From Silurus meridionalis (taxonomy: Eukaryota; Chordata; Actinopteri; Siluriformes; Siluridae), in NCBI RefSeq assembly GCF_014805685.1, contig NC_060886.1, positions 14,138,608 through 14,202,607 on the forward strand: a DNA stretch of 64,000 bases. The letters run 5' to 3'. Both the position numbers and the translations under genes were made by a program. Shown here piece after piece: positions 44,840 through 57,622 of the stretch. Position 1 is the first letter of the stretch, and every line of letters starts with the position of its first letter. The notes below the pieces were generated by a model, which saw only the letters and a program-made list of their open reading frames with translations, was not told the origin of the DNA and did not search any database.

Positions 44840-47490
44840 CACCTCTGATCTAAAAATAGGATTGTTGAATATTAGATCTCTCACGCCAAAAGCGCTGACT
44901 ATAAACGAAATTATTACCGACCAGGAGTTTAATATAATGTGTTTGACAGAAACGTGGATTAAATCGAATGAATATGTAGCATTAAATGAGGCGAGTCCTC
45001 CTGGGTATAGTTACATACACCAACCCCGTCTAAATGGCAGAGGAGGTGGGTAGCAGCTATTTATAATAATAATCTAAACGTCACACAAAGACTAAACACA
45101 AATGTAAAACATTTGAAGTTCTTTACACCAACATAAAATATTCAGTGTCCGAAAGCAGGTCAAGTCAGTTAATTCCACTAATTATTATTTATAGACCCCA
45201 GGGCCCTACTCTGATTTTCTGATAGAATTTGCAGATTTCATTACAAATCTAGCTACTTCTTTAGACAAAGCATTAATTGTTGGAGACTTTAATATTCATT
45301 TTGATAATCAGGAAGACTCCTTAAGAGCAGCAGTTGTGTCCATTCTAGATTCAGTCGGAATTAATCAGAATGTTATAGGACCCACTCATAGTGGTGGACA
45401 CACTCTCGATTTGTTGTTAACATTTGGATTAAAAATAAAAAACTTAGTCATAATTCCACAGTCTGAAGCTATTTCAGACCATTATCTAATCTCGTTTAAA
45501 ATTTGCCTAAGTCATTGCATTTCTCGTCACCACGTTACCGTGTTAAGCGTGCTTTCACGTCAGCTACAGCAGCGCGTTTATTAATAATCTTCCGAAATTA
45601 CGATATTAGATAGATCTCCGTCAGACCCGCAGAGCTCGACTGGGCCACTGAACATCTAGAAACAACGTTACGTTACACTCTAGATGATGTAGCTCCCTTA
45701 AGACCAAAATGATCAGGGAGAAAAATTAGCACAGTGGTATAATGATCATACGCGCACCTTAAAACAGAAAACTCGAAAACTAGAGCGTAAATGGCGTCAA
45801 ACAAAATTAACAGTATTTCAAATAGCATGGAAGGAGAGCCTCCTAAATTATAGAAAATCTCTTAGTGCTGCCAGATCAGCATATTTCTCCACCCTCATAG
45901 AAAATAACAAGCATAATCCTAGATTTTTATTCAGCACGGTAGCAAAATTAACAGGGAATAAAAGCACTGCACTAACATGCACACCATCAATAGGTAGTAA
46001 TGATTTCATGAACTTTTTTAATAATAAAATTGAAAACATCAGGCAAGAAATCCAGACGGTTAATATAAATCCAAATTATTTTACAAGTAACCCTGTAGAC
46101 AGCAGTGTAATTATAACGGACAATCAACTACAAAGCTTCACTCCTATTCATGAGAATGACTTAATTTCATTAATCTCCTCATCAAAATCATCAACCTGCA
46201 TTCTCGATCCCTTGCCTACAAGTTTCTTTAAACAGATAGCTCCAGAGGTAATCAAACCTGTTTTAAAAATAATTAACTCTTCCATTAGCACTGGTTATGT
46301 ACCTAAATCCTTCAAACTGGCAGTTATCCACCCCCTTATTAAGAAACCTGACCTTGACCCATGTCAGTTGTCCAACTACAGACCGATATCAAATCTCCCC
46401 TTTATATCCAAAATTTTAGAAAAGGTTGTAGCACAGCAGTTATGCTCACATCTGCTTATGAATAACATTTTGAAATGTATCAGTCAGGATTTCGGCCTCA
46501 TCATAGCACAGAGACGGCGCTAGTTAAGGTGGTAAATGACCTGTTATTGGCCTCTGATCAGGGTTTTGTCTCCTTACTTGTTTTGCTCGACCTTAGTGCA
46601 GCTTTTGACACCATTGATCACACTATACTGCTTGCTAGACTTAAGAACGTTGTAGGAATAAAGGGAACAGCTGTCTCTTGGCTCAGGTCTTATTTGACTG
46701 ATCGCTATCAGTTTGTGGATGTAAATGGTGAGTTCTCCACACTCTATGAGGTAAAGTTTGGTGTTCCTCAAGGATCTGTCTTGGGCCCACTGCTTTTCTC
46801 TTTATATATGCTGCCTCTTGGTGAAATCATTCATAAACATGGGATTCGCTTCCATTGCTATGCTGATGACACACAGCCAGATGAGCTAGATCAGCTTAAC
46901 AATGTTGATAAGTGTGTAAAGGACATTAGACAGTGGATGCTTAATAACTTTCTTCTGCTCAACTCAGATAAGACGGAAGTACTTTTACTAGGACCACATG
47001 CAGCTAGAAATAAACTTTCCGATTATGTAGCATCTCTGGATGGTGTTTCTGTTTCAGCATGTACGGCTGTCAAAGACCTTGTTGTGATTATTAACCCGAG
47101 TCTTTCCTTTGAGTCTCACGTGAATATTATCACCAGGATCGCCTTCTTTCACCTTAGAAATATTGCTAAAATTAGAAATATGATGTCGTTGCAGGATGCA
47201 GAAAAACTAGTTCATGCTTTTGTTACTTCTAGATTAGACTACTGTAACGCTTTACTGTCTGGGTGTGCGAGTAAGTGCATAAATAAGCTTTAGTTAGTCC
47301 AGAATGCAGCAGCAAGGGTCCTCACTAGATCTAGGAAATACGACCACATCACCCCTGTTTTAATTAGTCTACACTGGCTCCCAATCAAATCTCGCATTGA
47401 TTATAAAATATTACTACTGACGTATAAAGCACTTAACGGTCTCGCACCGCAGTATTTGAGTGAACTTCTGTACTAGTATGATCCTCCACA
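44840..47490 (+). pseudogene. LINE ORF2: endonuclease and reverse transcriptase, several breaks
   Basis: Endonuclease: IGLLNIRSLTPKALTINEII, IMCLTETWIK, then a break near 45052 after NGRGGG; GDFNIHFD lies in another frame near 45285, and SDHYLISFKI near 45475. [22 protein letters not shown] near 46370, a frame change near 46490, [37 protein letters not shown], and YADD at 46859-46870. A TAG at about 47291 precedes LVQNAAARVLTRSRKYDHIT. At least three disabling changes are present. Confidence 0.85.
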
Positions 47491-47980
47491 CCTACTTAGA
47501 TCAAAAGGTGCTGGCTATCTGTTGGTTCCTCAAATAATGAAGACTACAGCAGGGGGCAGATCTTTCTCTTATAAAGCCCCACAGTTATGGAACAGCCTTC
47601 CAATCAGTGTTCGGGACTCAGACACAGTCTCAGTGTTCAAGTCGAGGTTGAAAACTTATTTATTTAGTCAAGCCTTTTATCAGTAGATTTTTTTCTTAGG
47701 TAAAGGCACAGATCCGGAGGGAGCATGGATATAGAGTGTTTGGTGAACTGGTATATTTGTATGCTGTCGTCCCCTCACATTCACACGTTCACTCAGGTTT
47801 GTTGACAGTGGTGTGGTGGGTCGTCTCTTATCCCAGAGATCCCTCATGTCTGTGTTACCTTCTGGTTCTCCCTTTTAGTTATGCTGCCATAGCGAGTCTT
47901 GCCGAAATCCAAACTGCACAGTGACATTAACTTTCATACACCAATAGTTACACTTAATAATCTATATCCTTCTCTTCCCG

Positions 47981-48021
<41 letters not shown>

Positions 48022-48514
48022 CGAGTTAAACATGCTCCTGAGGCTCCAGTGACCACTGTTCCTGCCCCTCTCCCCTCCGTGGATCTTCACACTTCTGTGC
48101 AGCTTGGGACGGTCTCTCATCAACACCTTGGGTGGTTCCATATAATTCCGGAGTAGAACGGGTGCTTTTGAGGACGGATTGGACTGTAGTTGGTTTTGGC
48201 GGTCTGCTGCACTGACTCGGGAGTGCAGTTTGCTTCTGATCATCATCACTGTACCCCGCAACTTTGTATATATGCTTCAAATGGACATTTGGTGCAACCC
48301 AGATGAGGATGGGTTCCCTCTTGAGTCTGGTTCCTCTCAAGGTTTCTTCCTTATGCCATCTCGGGGAGTTTTTCCTTGCCACAGTTGCTCATCAGGGACA
48401 AACATACTTACAAAGAACATATTTACATTTAATCACCACATTATCTGTGTAAAGCTGCTTTGAGACAATGTTCATTGTTAAAAGCGCTATACAAATAAAA
48501 ATGAATTGAATTGA

Positions 48515-49461
48515 ATAACAAAATCAATAAGTTATTTGACTTCCCTTTATTTCACCACTATAGGGGGATATAGGACCTGTTTGTGCTTCATGACTTCCAC
48601 TCACAGAACGTTGACGTGAATACCAAATCAAAAAACCCTTATATCAAATATTCTTTACACTGTGTGAAAGTTATGAAATTGTTGAGAGCATATCTAGTTC
48701 TCGATCTAATTCTAAATCTAGGATTTTCAATATTTAAAACTCTACAGTTTTTAAACTGCGCACATGACACCTTCATTCCCACTCAATTTTCTTTAGAAGA
48801 CCTTAATATATTAAATATTAATGATCCCAGATCAGCAATAGTTTATTTAATGTATTTAGCTTTACTGTGTTTTGTATTATGTTGTATAATGTTAAGCATC
48901 CTGTCAGTTAATATGTTTGAAACCTTAAGTTATTATGACATTAAAGTTCATTATACGCTACTTAATATAGAGTAAAAGACTTGTACTGAGATGTTGCTTA
49001 AATGTTTTTAAAATCTGAGTTAGTGGAGGATCATTTGGCTGGCCGAGTGATTTTAAATGTGATTTGAAAAGATCAAGTGTCATTTTAAGGTTAAGCTAAA
49101 ATGACAACCCAAAATGTAGGACTAAGTGTAAGGATTTATTATAATTTTTATTTAAATAAATTTTCCTGACAGCATCCGCACACCATGTAATACAGAAAAG
49201 CTCTAAAATGTATCCTTTATGTTTGTAATTGAAAGCTGTTTTAATGTCAATGGATTATAATAATAATAACAATAATAATAGTTATTATTGTTATTATTAT
49301 CGTTATTATTATTATAATAATAACGATAATAATAATTATTATCGTTATTATTATTATAATAATAACGATAATAATAATAATTATAATAATAACGATAATA
49401 ATAATTATTATCGTTATTATTATTATAATAATAACGATAATAATTATTATTATCGTTATTA

Positions 49462-49514
<53 letters not shown>

Positions 49515-49925
49515 TGTTTTACTTATTGCGGCTGTTACATTTTTTTTCTTTTTAAAGTACAATATGTTTTCTGGTAACAAATTCACAGTTAAGAGTCATG
49601 CAAAATAATTTTCTTGTGACAAAATTTCAAATAAGGAAGCCACTGGTGCTACCAGTTTAAAATTATTAAAATTCTGGTTTGTTATAAACATATATAAAGA
49701 CACACTTTGGGTCTTTCCAACTATCTTGTTTTACCTGATGAGTGATAAAATGATATGATTATGAATGTTCAAATAAACAAACCAGTAACACCACAGAATA
49801 AATATATCCAGCGCAAATATATGATTTATTGTATATCGGCTATTTGTGCAACTGGTTGTTTATTTCACTTTAAAAAATTATACCTCATATAGAAATATCA
49901 ATCTAAATCTAAAATTAATATTATA
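48515..49925 (+). repeat. SAMD9-like 3' flank, copy F2 (continuation after the LINE)
   Basis: Resumes with AAATCAATAAGTTATTTGAC and follows F1 (24145-25450) closely, including CAGCATCCGCACACCATGTAATAC and the trinucleotide tract. It ends near 49925 where the right promoter duplicate begins (TGTAGACATCTTCCTCC). Confidence 0.9.
49257..49514. repeat. Alternating palindromic ATT/CGATAAT repeat
   Basis: At least five alternating blocks of AATAATAACGATAATAAT and ATTATTATCGTTATTATT, each the reverse complement of its neighbour, followed by pure ATT. Flank F1 at the same position has only one AAT-to-ATT switch and no CG. Confidence 0.92.
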
Positions 49926-50303
49926 GACATGTAGACATCTTCCTCCTCTCCTTCTCCTCCTTCCTCCTTGCGCTCCAGGCAATTTTTATTTGGTGGGAGA
50001 ACGGACAAAATGGCTCTTTCAGTCATAAAGGTTGCAGACTATACCTGTCAACACTTCTTTTTTCCCCAGGAGTCTCCTACATTTTACACCCCTCCCCTTT
50101 TTTTTCCTCCTGGAAAACTCCCATAATTTGTATAGCCTAAACCTCATTATAAAAATAATCACAACAATATTTTTTTTCCAACGCTGTCCAGTTGTCAGAT
50201 TTTGTATGAAACGCATTATAGCACCCCCTCACCCCCACCCCGGCTCAGGGGTTTGCGGATTTTGGTGCCCAAATGTTGACAGGCATGTTGCAGACCATGT
50301 ACA

Positions 50304-50360
50304 TCAGTTTCAGGTTTCGTTTCTTTTGAGCTCTCACTCGAACTTCAGAAATCGAAACAG
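50304..50360 (+). promoter_or_regulatory. ISRE-like element of the orphan SAMD9-like promoter
   Basis: GAAATCGAAAC at 50348-50358 keeps the GAAANNGAAAC core although the two middle bases differ from the left copy. The AGTTTCAGGTTTCGTTTC cluster is kept at 50306-50323. The MITE ends only about 20 bases upstream, because about 205 bases of upstream sequence present in the left copy are missing. Confidence 0.6.
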
Positions 50361-50379
50361 TATTCACTACTTCCTGTAC

Positions 50380-51175
50380 AAACACCTCGTCTGCAAACTT
50401 CCTCAAAGCAGATATCAGTCACTGCGCACTGTCTAAGCTTCAGTTCTGGCGAAATCACTGCACAGACATTCACAAGATCACCATCAGCAGTAATACTTCT
50501 GGGTCCCTGAAGCTGCTACTCTGGTTAAGCCAGCCACAGTTTGTTGTTAAAGAGGTAGAAGAAGTGTAGATTTTAAATCCAGGTATGTTTTTAATCTGGC
50601 TCTTCACGTCGGTAAGCCATTATTTTTTACACCGAATGCACATTTGTTATTATTTATAAGTCTATAATTATACCCAATTAGCGTAATTCGTTTCCATAAA
50701 CTTTTGTATTTTTTCTGATCTTCAGCAGAAGTCTAATTTTTTTAAATATGAAATGCTAAAACAATACTAAAGTTTATTGTTTCTTATTATGTTTCTCTTG
50801 TTTTATTGTTTCTTAAAAATTACCTTTTCCCAGTTAGTAGCAACTTTCTTAAAGTGTAAAAGGTGTAATTTGTGTGTAGATGTTCCTTTTGTACTGTGTA
50901 TTGCACTTCACAACTCGAGTTTTCAACTGTTTTTTCCCCCTGCCCTTAGAAAATATGAGGAAATTGTGTATATTCGGTTAGCTGCATCTAAACAAGATCA
51001 AGATGCAGACATTTGGATCTTTATCTTAAAGGGGTGAGTAGTCTCAACTTCTCTTCTTGTGTCACATTAAACTGTGTTGTAATATTTTATAATTGTAAGC
51101 CTAATTTTGTTTAATCATAGCTTTGAGGACATTTTCTACATATCCAGGATGGCTGAAACGAGGGCTGTTGATGAG
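50380..51175 (+). pseudogene. Orphan 5' exons of a SAMD9-like gene
   Basis: Same exon structure as 31750-32554: first exon to 50582 (donor GTATGT), 50950-51033 (donor GTGAGT) and 51121-51175, with ATG at 51149 encoding MAETRAVDE and donor GAG then GTACAT. The nine-codon upstream ORF (50955-50981) is retained. No SAMD9-like coding exon lies downstream on plus before the window ends, so this transcription unit has lost its coding part or splices elsewhere. Confidence 0.6.
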
Positions 51176-51179
51176 GTAC

Positions 51180-54100
51180 ATACAAATTTAAAAAGCCATT
51201 TAGCTAAATCATTGCCTGATTCATTGCACCAGCAACAAATAGTACAATGGTTCTTTGTATTGTCATTTCCGGCATGGCTAAAATAAGAGCTACATGAGAG
51301 GTACATGTAAATTTCAGAATCCATTGACCCAAGTCAATAAATGTACATTGGCACACATTGGTACACTGGCACTGCAAAAAATTTAAATCCCAGGCTTTCA
51401 TGTGTCTTGCAGTGAGGAGAGGTTGATGATGATTTTGCCATTCTTGACATTGGACCTCTTCGAATTTTTAAGTGGCATGGTTGTTGTTGGATCTATGATG
51501 ATATCAAATGTTGAGCTAGTTTATGAGTTGCTCAGTTCTGGTTCCACAACATCAACTAACTGTATAAGACTGTAGAAAGGACATTACTCATAACACACAC
51601 ACACACTTCCGGTACTCATGGTAGTTATCACTTTCCGGTGTTTTGTATTGTTTTAAGATTAATAATCCATTTTACCCAAATGAGGACTTCCCTTTTGAGT
51701 CTGGTTCCTCTCAAGGTTTCTTCCTCATTCATCTAGGGAGTTTTTCCTTGCCACGGTCACCCCAGGCTGCTCATCAGGGATAAATACACATAATTCACTT
51801 TAATTCTCAAGTTCTGTTAAGCTGCTTTGAGACAATGTTTATTGTGAAAAGCACTATAGAAATAAACTTGAACTCTGCCATAAACGCCTATATCTGTATT
51901 GCAGTGATAGTCAACCTTTAGCAAGTTTCTCTCTGTCAGAAAAAGCAGTGGGTATCAGACAGATCCTTGCAAAACACCAAACTTTACCTCAGTGTGTGTA
52001 GAGAACCATTTACATTCACCATTTACATCAACAGACTGATAACGATCAGTCAAATAGCTGTTCCCTATATTGCAACAACATTTTCTAATCAAGCAAGGAG
52101 GATATTATGATCAATGGTGACAAAATCTGCAGTAAGATCAAGCAACTCAAGCAAGTAGACACAGCCCTGATCAGAAGCCAATAGCAGGTCATTGAGCAAT
52201 TTAGCCAATGCTGTCTCTGCACTATGATGAGGCCTAAATCCTGACTGATACATTTCAAGAATGTCATTTCCATGTAGGTGTAAGCATTACTGCTGTGCTA
52301 CAACATTTTTAAGGATCTTGGAGATAAAGGAAAGGTTTGATATTGGCTTATGATTGCCTATTATATTGGGTCAGGTTTTTTAAAATAAAGTGCTGATAAC
52401 TGCCGGTTTGAAAGATTTAGGTACATAAACAGTGCTAATGGAAGAGTTTATTATTTTTTCAAACAGGTTCAAATACCTCTGGAATTATCTGTTTGAAAAA
52501 ACAGTTTAAAGAAAATTTAGTTAATTTCTAGTTAATCCTACCACAGTACTGAATAAAAATCTAAAATTATGCTTGTATTTTTCTATGAGCATAGAAAAAT
52601 ATGCTGATCTAGCAGCACTAAGAACTTTTTTTAACTGAGGAGGCTCTCCTTCCATGCTTACTAAAATACTATCAATTTAGTTGAATGTCAGTTATATACA
52701 TTTATTTGTATTTATTTATATAAAAAAAATTGCACAGTGGTATAATCATACACGCACCTTAAAACTCTGTTTTGATGGTATTTCAGTGAAATATACAGAC
52801 AATGTATTTTCATGAAAATATACAATGATGTATGTACAACAACATAGTACTAATTGTCTAAACTAGCGTAATATGATTGGTTTCTATTAATATCAGTGAC
52901 TATGTTTCACACATTTTGTATCGGGGTCTCTGCCCCATGTCTCTATCGCCTAAGGGTCCTTGACCTGAAAATTGTTGAAGACCACTGTTTTAGATGATGG
53001 AGCTCCCTTTAAAATTAAAATGATTAGAGAAAAAAATTAGCGCTGTGGTATAATGATCATACACGCACCTTAAATCTCTGTCAAATATACCCACTGATAT
53101 TAATAGAAACCAATAATATTACGCTATTTATATTATGTTAAGACAATTAGTATTATGTTGTTGTTGTACATGCATCATTGTCTGTATATTTTCATATATT
53201 TAAAAAGCTTTCAAAAAGATTTATGCATCATAACAAACATACATTTTGCATAACGTTGTTCACAGTTGTCTTTTATTTAAATAGAGTTGCAGTTTCATAC
53301 ATTTTCCATTTACTATCACGTGGACTATTATACATTTAAATAAACTTCAGCTTTAATTTTAATATAAATTAACTTTTAATTTTCCTGTCAAATGGGCAAT
53401 TATACATTTACATGAACATCAGCTTCAAGTTTAATAAAACATTAATGTAATAATTATAACAATTTTACCCATGTTTCTAAACATGCGGATGATCCGCTGT
53501 GGCGACCCCTAATAGGAGAAGCCGAAAGAAAGAAAGAAAGTTTATTTTTTATACAAAAAATGTTTGTGATGAAACATTAATTAAGCAAACCGCCTGCAGT
53601 ACCGCCGCGGTCCCCCTAGGGGTCGCGGAACCCCAGTTAAAGACCTCTGATCTAGACCACATAAGTCACCCGCGGGCCTTTTCTAAAAAATAGCTCACCA
53701 TAGCGCCACTTACCAGTGAGCTGCATCTAATTTTTTTTGTTGCTTTTCTTTTTAAATCACACTTGCATCGGTGTGAATTTAAAAATGACAATATTAAAAT
53801 ATAGATGAATATCATTAATTATTCATAATTACATATAATTAAAGGTAAATTGAGCAAATTTGTTTTTTCAGAATTTGTGTGTTATTTCGACTCGTGTGTA
53901 TCAAACTGGTAGCCCTTCACATGAATCGGTACCCAAGAAGTAGCTCTCATTTTCAAAAGGTTGGTGACCCCTGATCTAGACTCTCTGATACTGACATTCA
54001 GTATTCCAGTAGAGCTCTGTGTGGTCAAATGCAGGGTGATTCTGGGATTTGGGGTGGCACATGGGTGACCAAAACCCAGTCAGGAGGGCCCATGGGAAAA

Positions 54101-54480
54101 GTTATGTGCCGCAACAAATGTGGGGTTACATAAAAATGGACAACGCATCTCTTTTTATAAATGAAAACCATTGAACATATAATAATTGTTCTGCATCTAC
54201 CTGTATTTGAATATTTTGCTGCTGTGCCAGACTTTTTTTGCCATTTTCCCCCCACAAAATTCTGTCTAAAAATACAAACCGCTAACTTAATCAATATTAC
54301 ACAAATAGTAATATTTAATAGCTATATTTTCATCTGATTAAGGACAAAATCATTTAAATGTGAAGCTGCCATGCACAAATGTTTGTTTATTTAATACAAA
54401 CAGATATTTACTATTCTACATTTTAAAATTCCAAGTGTCAGAACGCTAACATTATTAAATGCCCACATTTTAGCATTTAC
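51180..54480. other. Repeat-rich intron of the orphan unit
   Basis: Carries the same items as 32560-36120 at an 18.6 kb offset: L2 3' end 51680-51870, minus-strand RT remnant 52060-52640, inverted repeat 52740-53180, RTE/SINE 3' end near 53490, hAT-like end near 53970. No gene seen. Confidence 0.75.
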
Positions 54481-54484
54481 CACG

Positions 54485-57325
54485 TTACTGTTGTTAGGAA
54501 GGACATCCAGACAGTGGAGGTTAGAGTTGGTACTTTAAATGTTGGTACTATGACTTGTAAAGGGATATGATGGAGAGGAGAAAGGTAGACATGTTGTGTG
54601 TTCAAGAGACCAAGTGGAAATGGAGTAAGGCCAGGAACATTGGAGGTGGGTTTAAACTGTTCTATCATGGTGTGGATGGAAAGAGAAATAGTGTAGAGGT
54701 GATCCTGAAGGAAGAGTACAGTAAGAGTGTAGTGAAGATGAAGAGAGTTTCTGATAGGGTGATGAATGTAAGGCTGAAAGTTGAAGGGGTGATGATAAAT
54801 GTCATCATTGTCTATGCTCCACTAATGGGCTGTGAGATGGAGAAGAAAGAAAAGAAAGAAAAATTCCGGAGTAAGTTAGATGAAGTGGTAGAGAGTGTAC
54901 CTAGCAAAGAACGACTGGTGATTGGGCAGACTTTAATGGGCATGTAGGTGAAGAGAGCAGAGGTGACGAGGAGGTGATGGGTAGGTATGGGCTTAAGGAG
55001 AGGAATGTGGAAGGGCAGATGGTGGTAGATTTTGTTGAAAGAATGGAAATGGCATTGGTAAATAGTTATTTTAAGAAAAAGGAGGAGCATAGGGTGAGGT
55101 ATAAAAGTGGAGGAAGGTGCACACAGGTGGACTAGTGTTCTATGTAGAGATGCAACCTGAAGGAGATTGGAGACTGTCAGGTATTTGCAGGGGACAGTGT
55201 AACTAGACAGCATCAGATGGTGGCCTGTAGGATGGTTTTGAAGGTGAAGAAAAGGAGGAGGAGAGTGAGGACTTTTGAATATTTAGGAATAAGGGAGATG
55301 TGCAGACCTGCAGTGACTAATGGGGAATAAAGTTGATCAATCACACCATGAAATTATGGAAAAGAGTAGTGGAAGCCAGGCTGAGAGAAGAGGTGACCAT
55401 CTGTGAGCAACAGTATAGTTTCATGCAGAGGAAGAGCACCACAGACGCAATATTTGCTTTGAGAATGTTGATGGAGAAGTATAGAGAAGAACAGCCTCAC
55501 TCTGTTATCAAAAAACCTGGGATTACGTTAAGTAACCTATCATTGCATTGTGTGTTTGAGGATCTAGAGCAGGGGTTTCATAGGTGTCCAAAACTCAAAG
55601 CACTCTTTAGGTCGCGGGCCGAACAGGATAAACATTTATTGAACACACTAAAACTAAATGTTTTTTTTTTAAACATAAATATGAATAAAAACAGACAGGA
55701 ACATTGTTCCAGAATAAATCAACTTAAACGTTAAATAACTTAAAATATTTTGCTCTCCATAAAAATATCTACTGTCAAAATTATACAAGTTAGAAATAAC
55801 GTTAAAATACGTTAAAATAACAACAAATCAAAACAATCAGATTTCTTTGCTCTTATGCCATTTTATAAAAAAATATCTTAAACTTTAAATAACTTAAAAT
55901 ATTTTGCTCTCCATAAAAATATCTCCAGTCAACACCAGACGTCTCACAGCTTCATCATGCAGCTCTTCAGAAACTCTCCCTCAGTAAATAACCGGTGGAT
56001 GTGACTCTGATTTCTCCTCTGCTTTCACACCAGCTTCACTTTGTGATTTTGCTCAGGTGAAAAACATCTGCTGAAATGTTCGATTCTTCTTTAACTCTTC
56101 TACTTTCTGTATCTTCTGCTCTGCATTCAGGTTGTTCAGTTTCTCCTGATGTTTTGTCTCGTAGTTCAGTCTTAGATTCAATTTCTTAATTACAGCCACA
56201 TTCGCTCCAGTAATACACATGTTTACCGGCAGTGTCAGTAAACATCTACTCAGAATCCCATCGGTTTTGAAAGGCTCTGATTTTAGAACCAACTTTTCTT
56301 TTCGACATTGTAAGGAGCTTCACAATCATTTTACAATAGGGTTAAATACATAAACAGAAGCTCGACTTGGTTGACGCTGGAATGTTCCCAGGTAGTCTAG
56401 CGTTCAATAAGGCTCTATGCATTATGGGATCTGTAGTTTGTGTTATCAGCGCTTCAAATCGGGACATTAATAACAATAATAATAGATCTGTATAAAATCA
56501 TTTTGCCTTAAGTTTGACACATGTGATCTAGAGATAGTCTCCATGGACTATAATGTTTGTGGATAATATTGTGATTTGTGGTGAGAGTAGGGAGCAGGTT
56601 GAGAAGAGCCTGGAGGGGTGGAGGTATGTGCTGAAGAGAGGGGAATGAAAGTCAGTAGGTGTAAGACAGAGTACATGTGTGTGAATGAGAGGGAGGGCAG
56701 TGGAGTGATGCGGTTGCAGGGAGAAGAGGTGGTGAAAGTGGGGGAGTTCAGGTACCTGGAGTTCACAGTGCAATGCAATGGAAAGTGTGTGAGAGAAGTT
56801 AAGAAAAGAGTGCAGGCAGGGTGGAGTGGGTGGAGAAGAGTGGCAGGAGTGATTTGTGATAGAAGAGTATCTGCAAGAGTGAAAGGGAAAGTTAATAGGA
56901 CTGTGGTGAGGTCAGTAATGTTGTATGGTTTAGAGACAGTGGCATTGAGTAAAAGACAGGAAGTGGAGCTGGAGGGAGCAGAGCTGCAGATGTTAAGGTT
57001 TTCGTTGGGAGTGACGATGATGGTCAGAATTAGAAATGAGTTTATTAGAGGGACAGTGCATGTAGGACGTTTTGGAGACAAGGTGAGAGAGGCCCGATTG
57101 AGATGGTTTGGAGCATGTGCAGAGGAGGGACATGGGGTATATCGGTAGGAGAATGCTGATGATGGAGCCACCAGGAAGTAGGAAGAGAGGAAGACCAAAG
57201 AGTAGGTTTATGGATGAGCTGAGGGAAGACATGCAAGTAGCTGGTTTGGAAAGAGGCAGATGAAGTGGACAGAGTAGTATGAGGATGGATGATCCAGTGG
57301 GGGGGCACAAGTAGTAGCCAAGCAT
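54485..57325 (+). mobile_element. RTE-clade LINE, right copy
   Basis: More complete than the left copy. Endonuclease: MLCVQETKWKWSKARNIGGG, YHGVDGKRNSVEVILKEEYS. RT: REEVTICEQQYSFMQRKSTT near 55380. After the insert at about 55570-56525, the C-terminal region is open at 56618-57148: RGMKVSRCKTEYMCVNEREG, VKKRVQAGWSGWRRVAGVIC, AELQMLRFSLGVTMMVRIRN, VREARLRWFGACAEEGHG. Stops and the insert make it inactive. Confidence 0.87.
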
Positions 57326-57622
57326 CTTTTTTGTGGGGTCGGTGCCACCCCTTTAGACACGCCCCTGGTCAAATGATAATTCAATCAATATCGATAACTA
57401 ATAAAGATGTAAATAATTTCAATAAAAACACTGTATTATAAAACAGCATTACAAATCTGAACAGCTGAAACAAACAACCTCTAAAAGGGCTAAGCTTAGT
57501 TTGTTACCTGAACTATACTTTAAACAAAGAATCAATGAAAATAAATTAATTTTACAGTAAAAATGCATAACTACACACTACAACTATTCAGTAAATGTAA
57601 AAAATATACAGGCATAATCAAT

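Larger units (their letters stand above)
43768..48514 (+). mobile_element. Near full-length L2-like LINE with esterase ORF1
   Basis: Starts about 43768 (TGTTCACCGGGAATTG) and ends about 48514 in GCGCTATACAAATAAA plus GAATT repeats. The empty site is visible in flank F1 near 24143: ACTACATA is followed there directly by ATCAATAAGTTATTTGAC. ORF1 is 44019-44642 and ORF2 about 44840-47490. A (CT)n run lies in the 3' region at 47984-48018. The last 200 bases match the isolated 3' ends at 33080 and 51680. Confidence 0.88.
49930..57400. repeat. Right copy of the direct duplication (partner 31118-38330)
   Basis: Begins TGTAGACATCTTCCTCCTCTCC directly after flank F2 and ends near 57400 at CAATATCGATAACTA. 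There the left copy continues about 300 more bases to the coding exon acceptor while this copy enters unrelated sequence. It contains a MITE at 50039-50286, the promoter, the 5' exons and the full set of intronic repeats. Confidence 0.93.

Noticed and set aside
47962..48382. Overlapping open frames on both strands with Arg-Glu runs
   Set aside because: Created by a CT microsatellite in the LINE 3' region.
49203..49586. Long Asn/Tyr-rich frames on both strands
   Set aside because: Product of the palindromic trinucleotide repeat, not protein coding.
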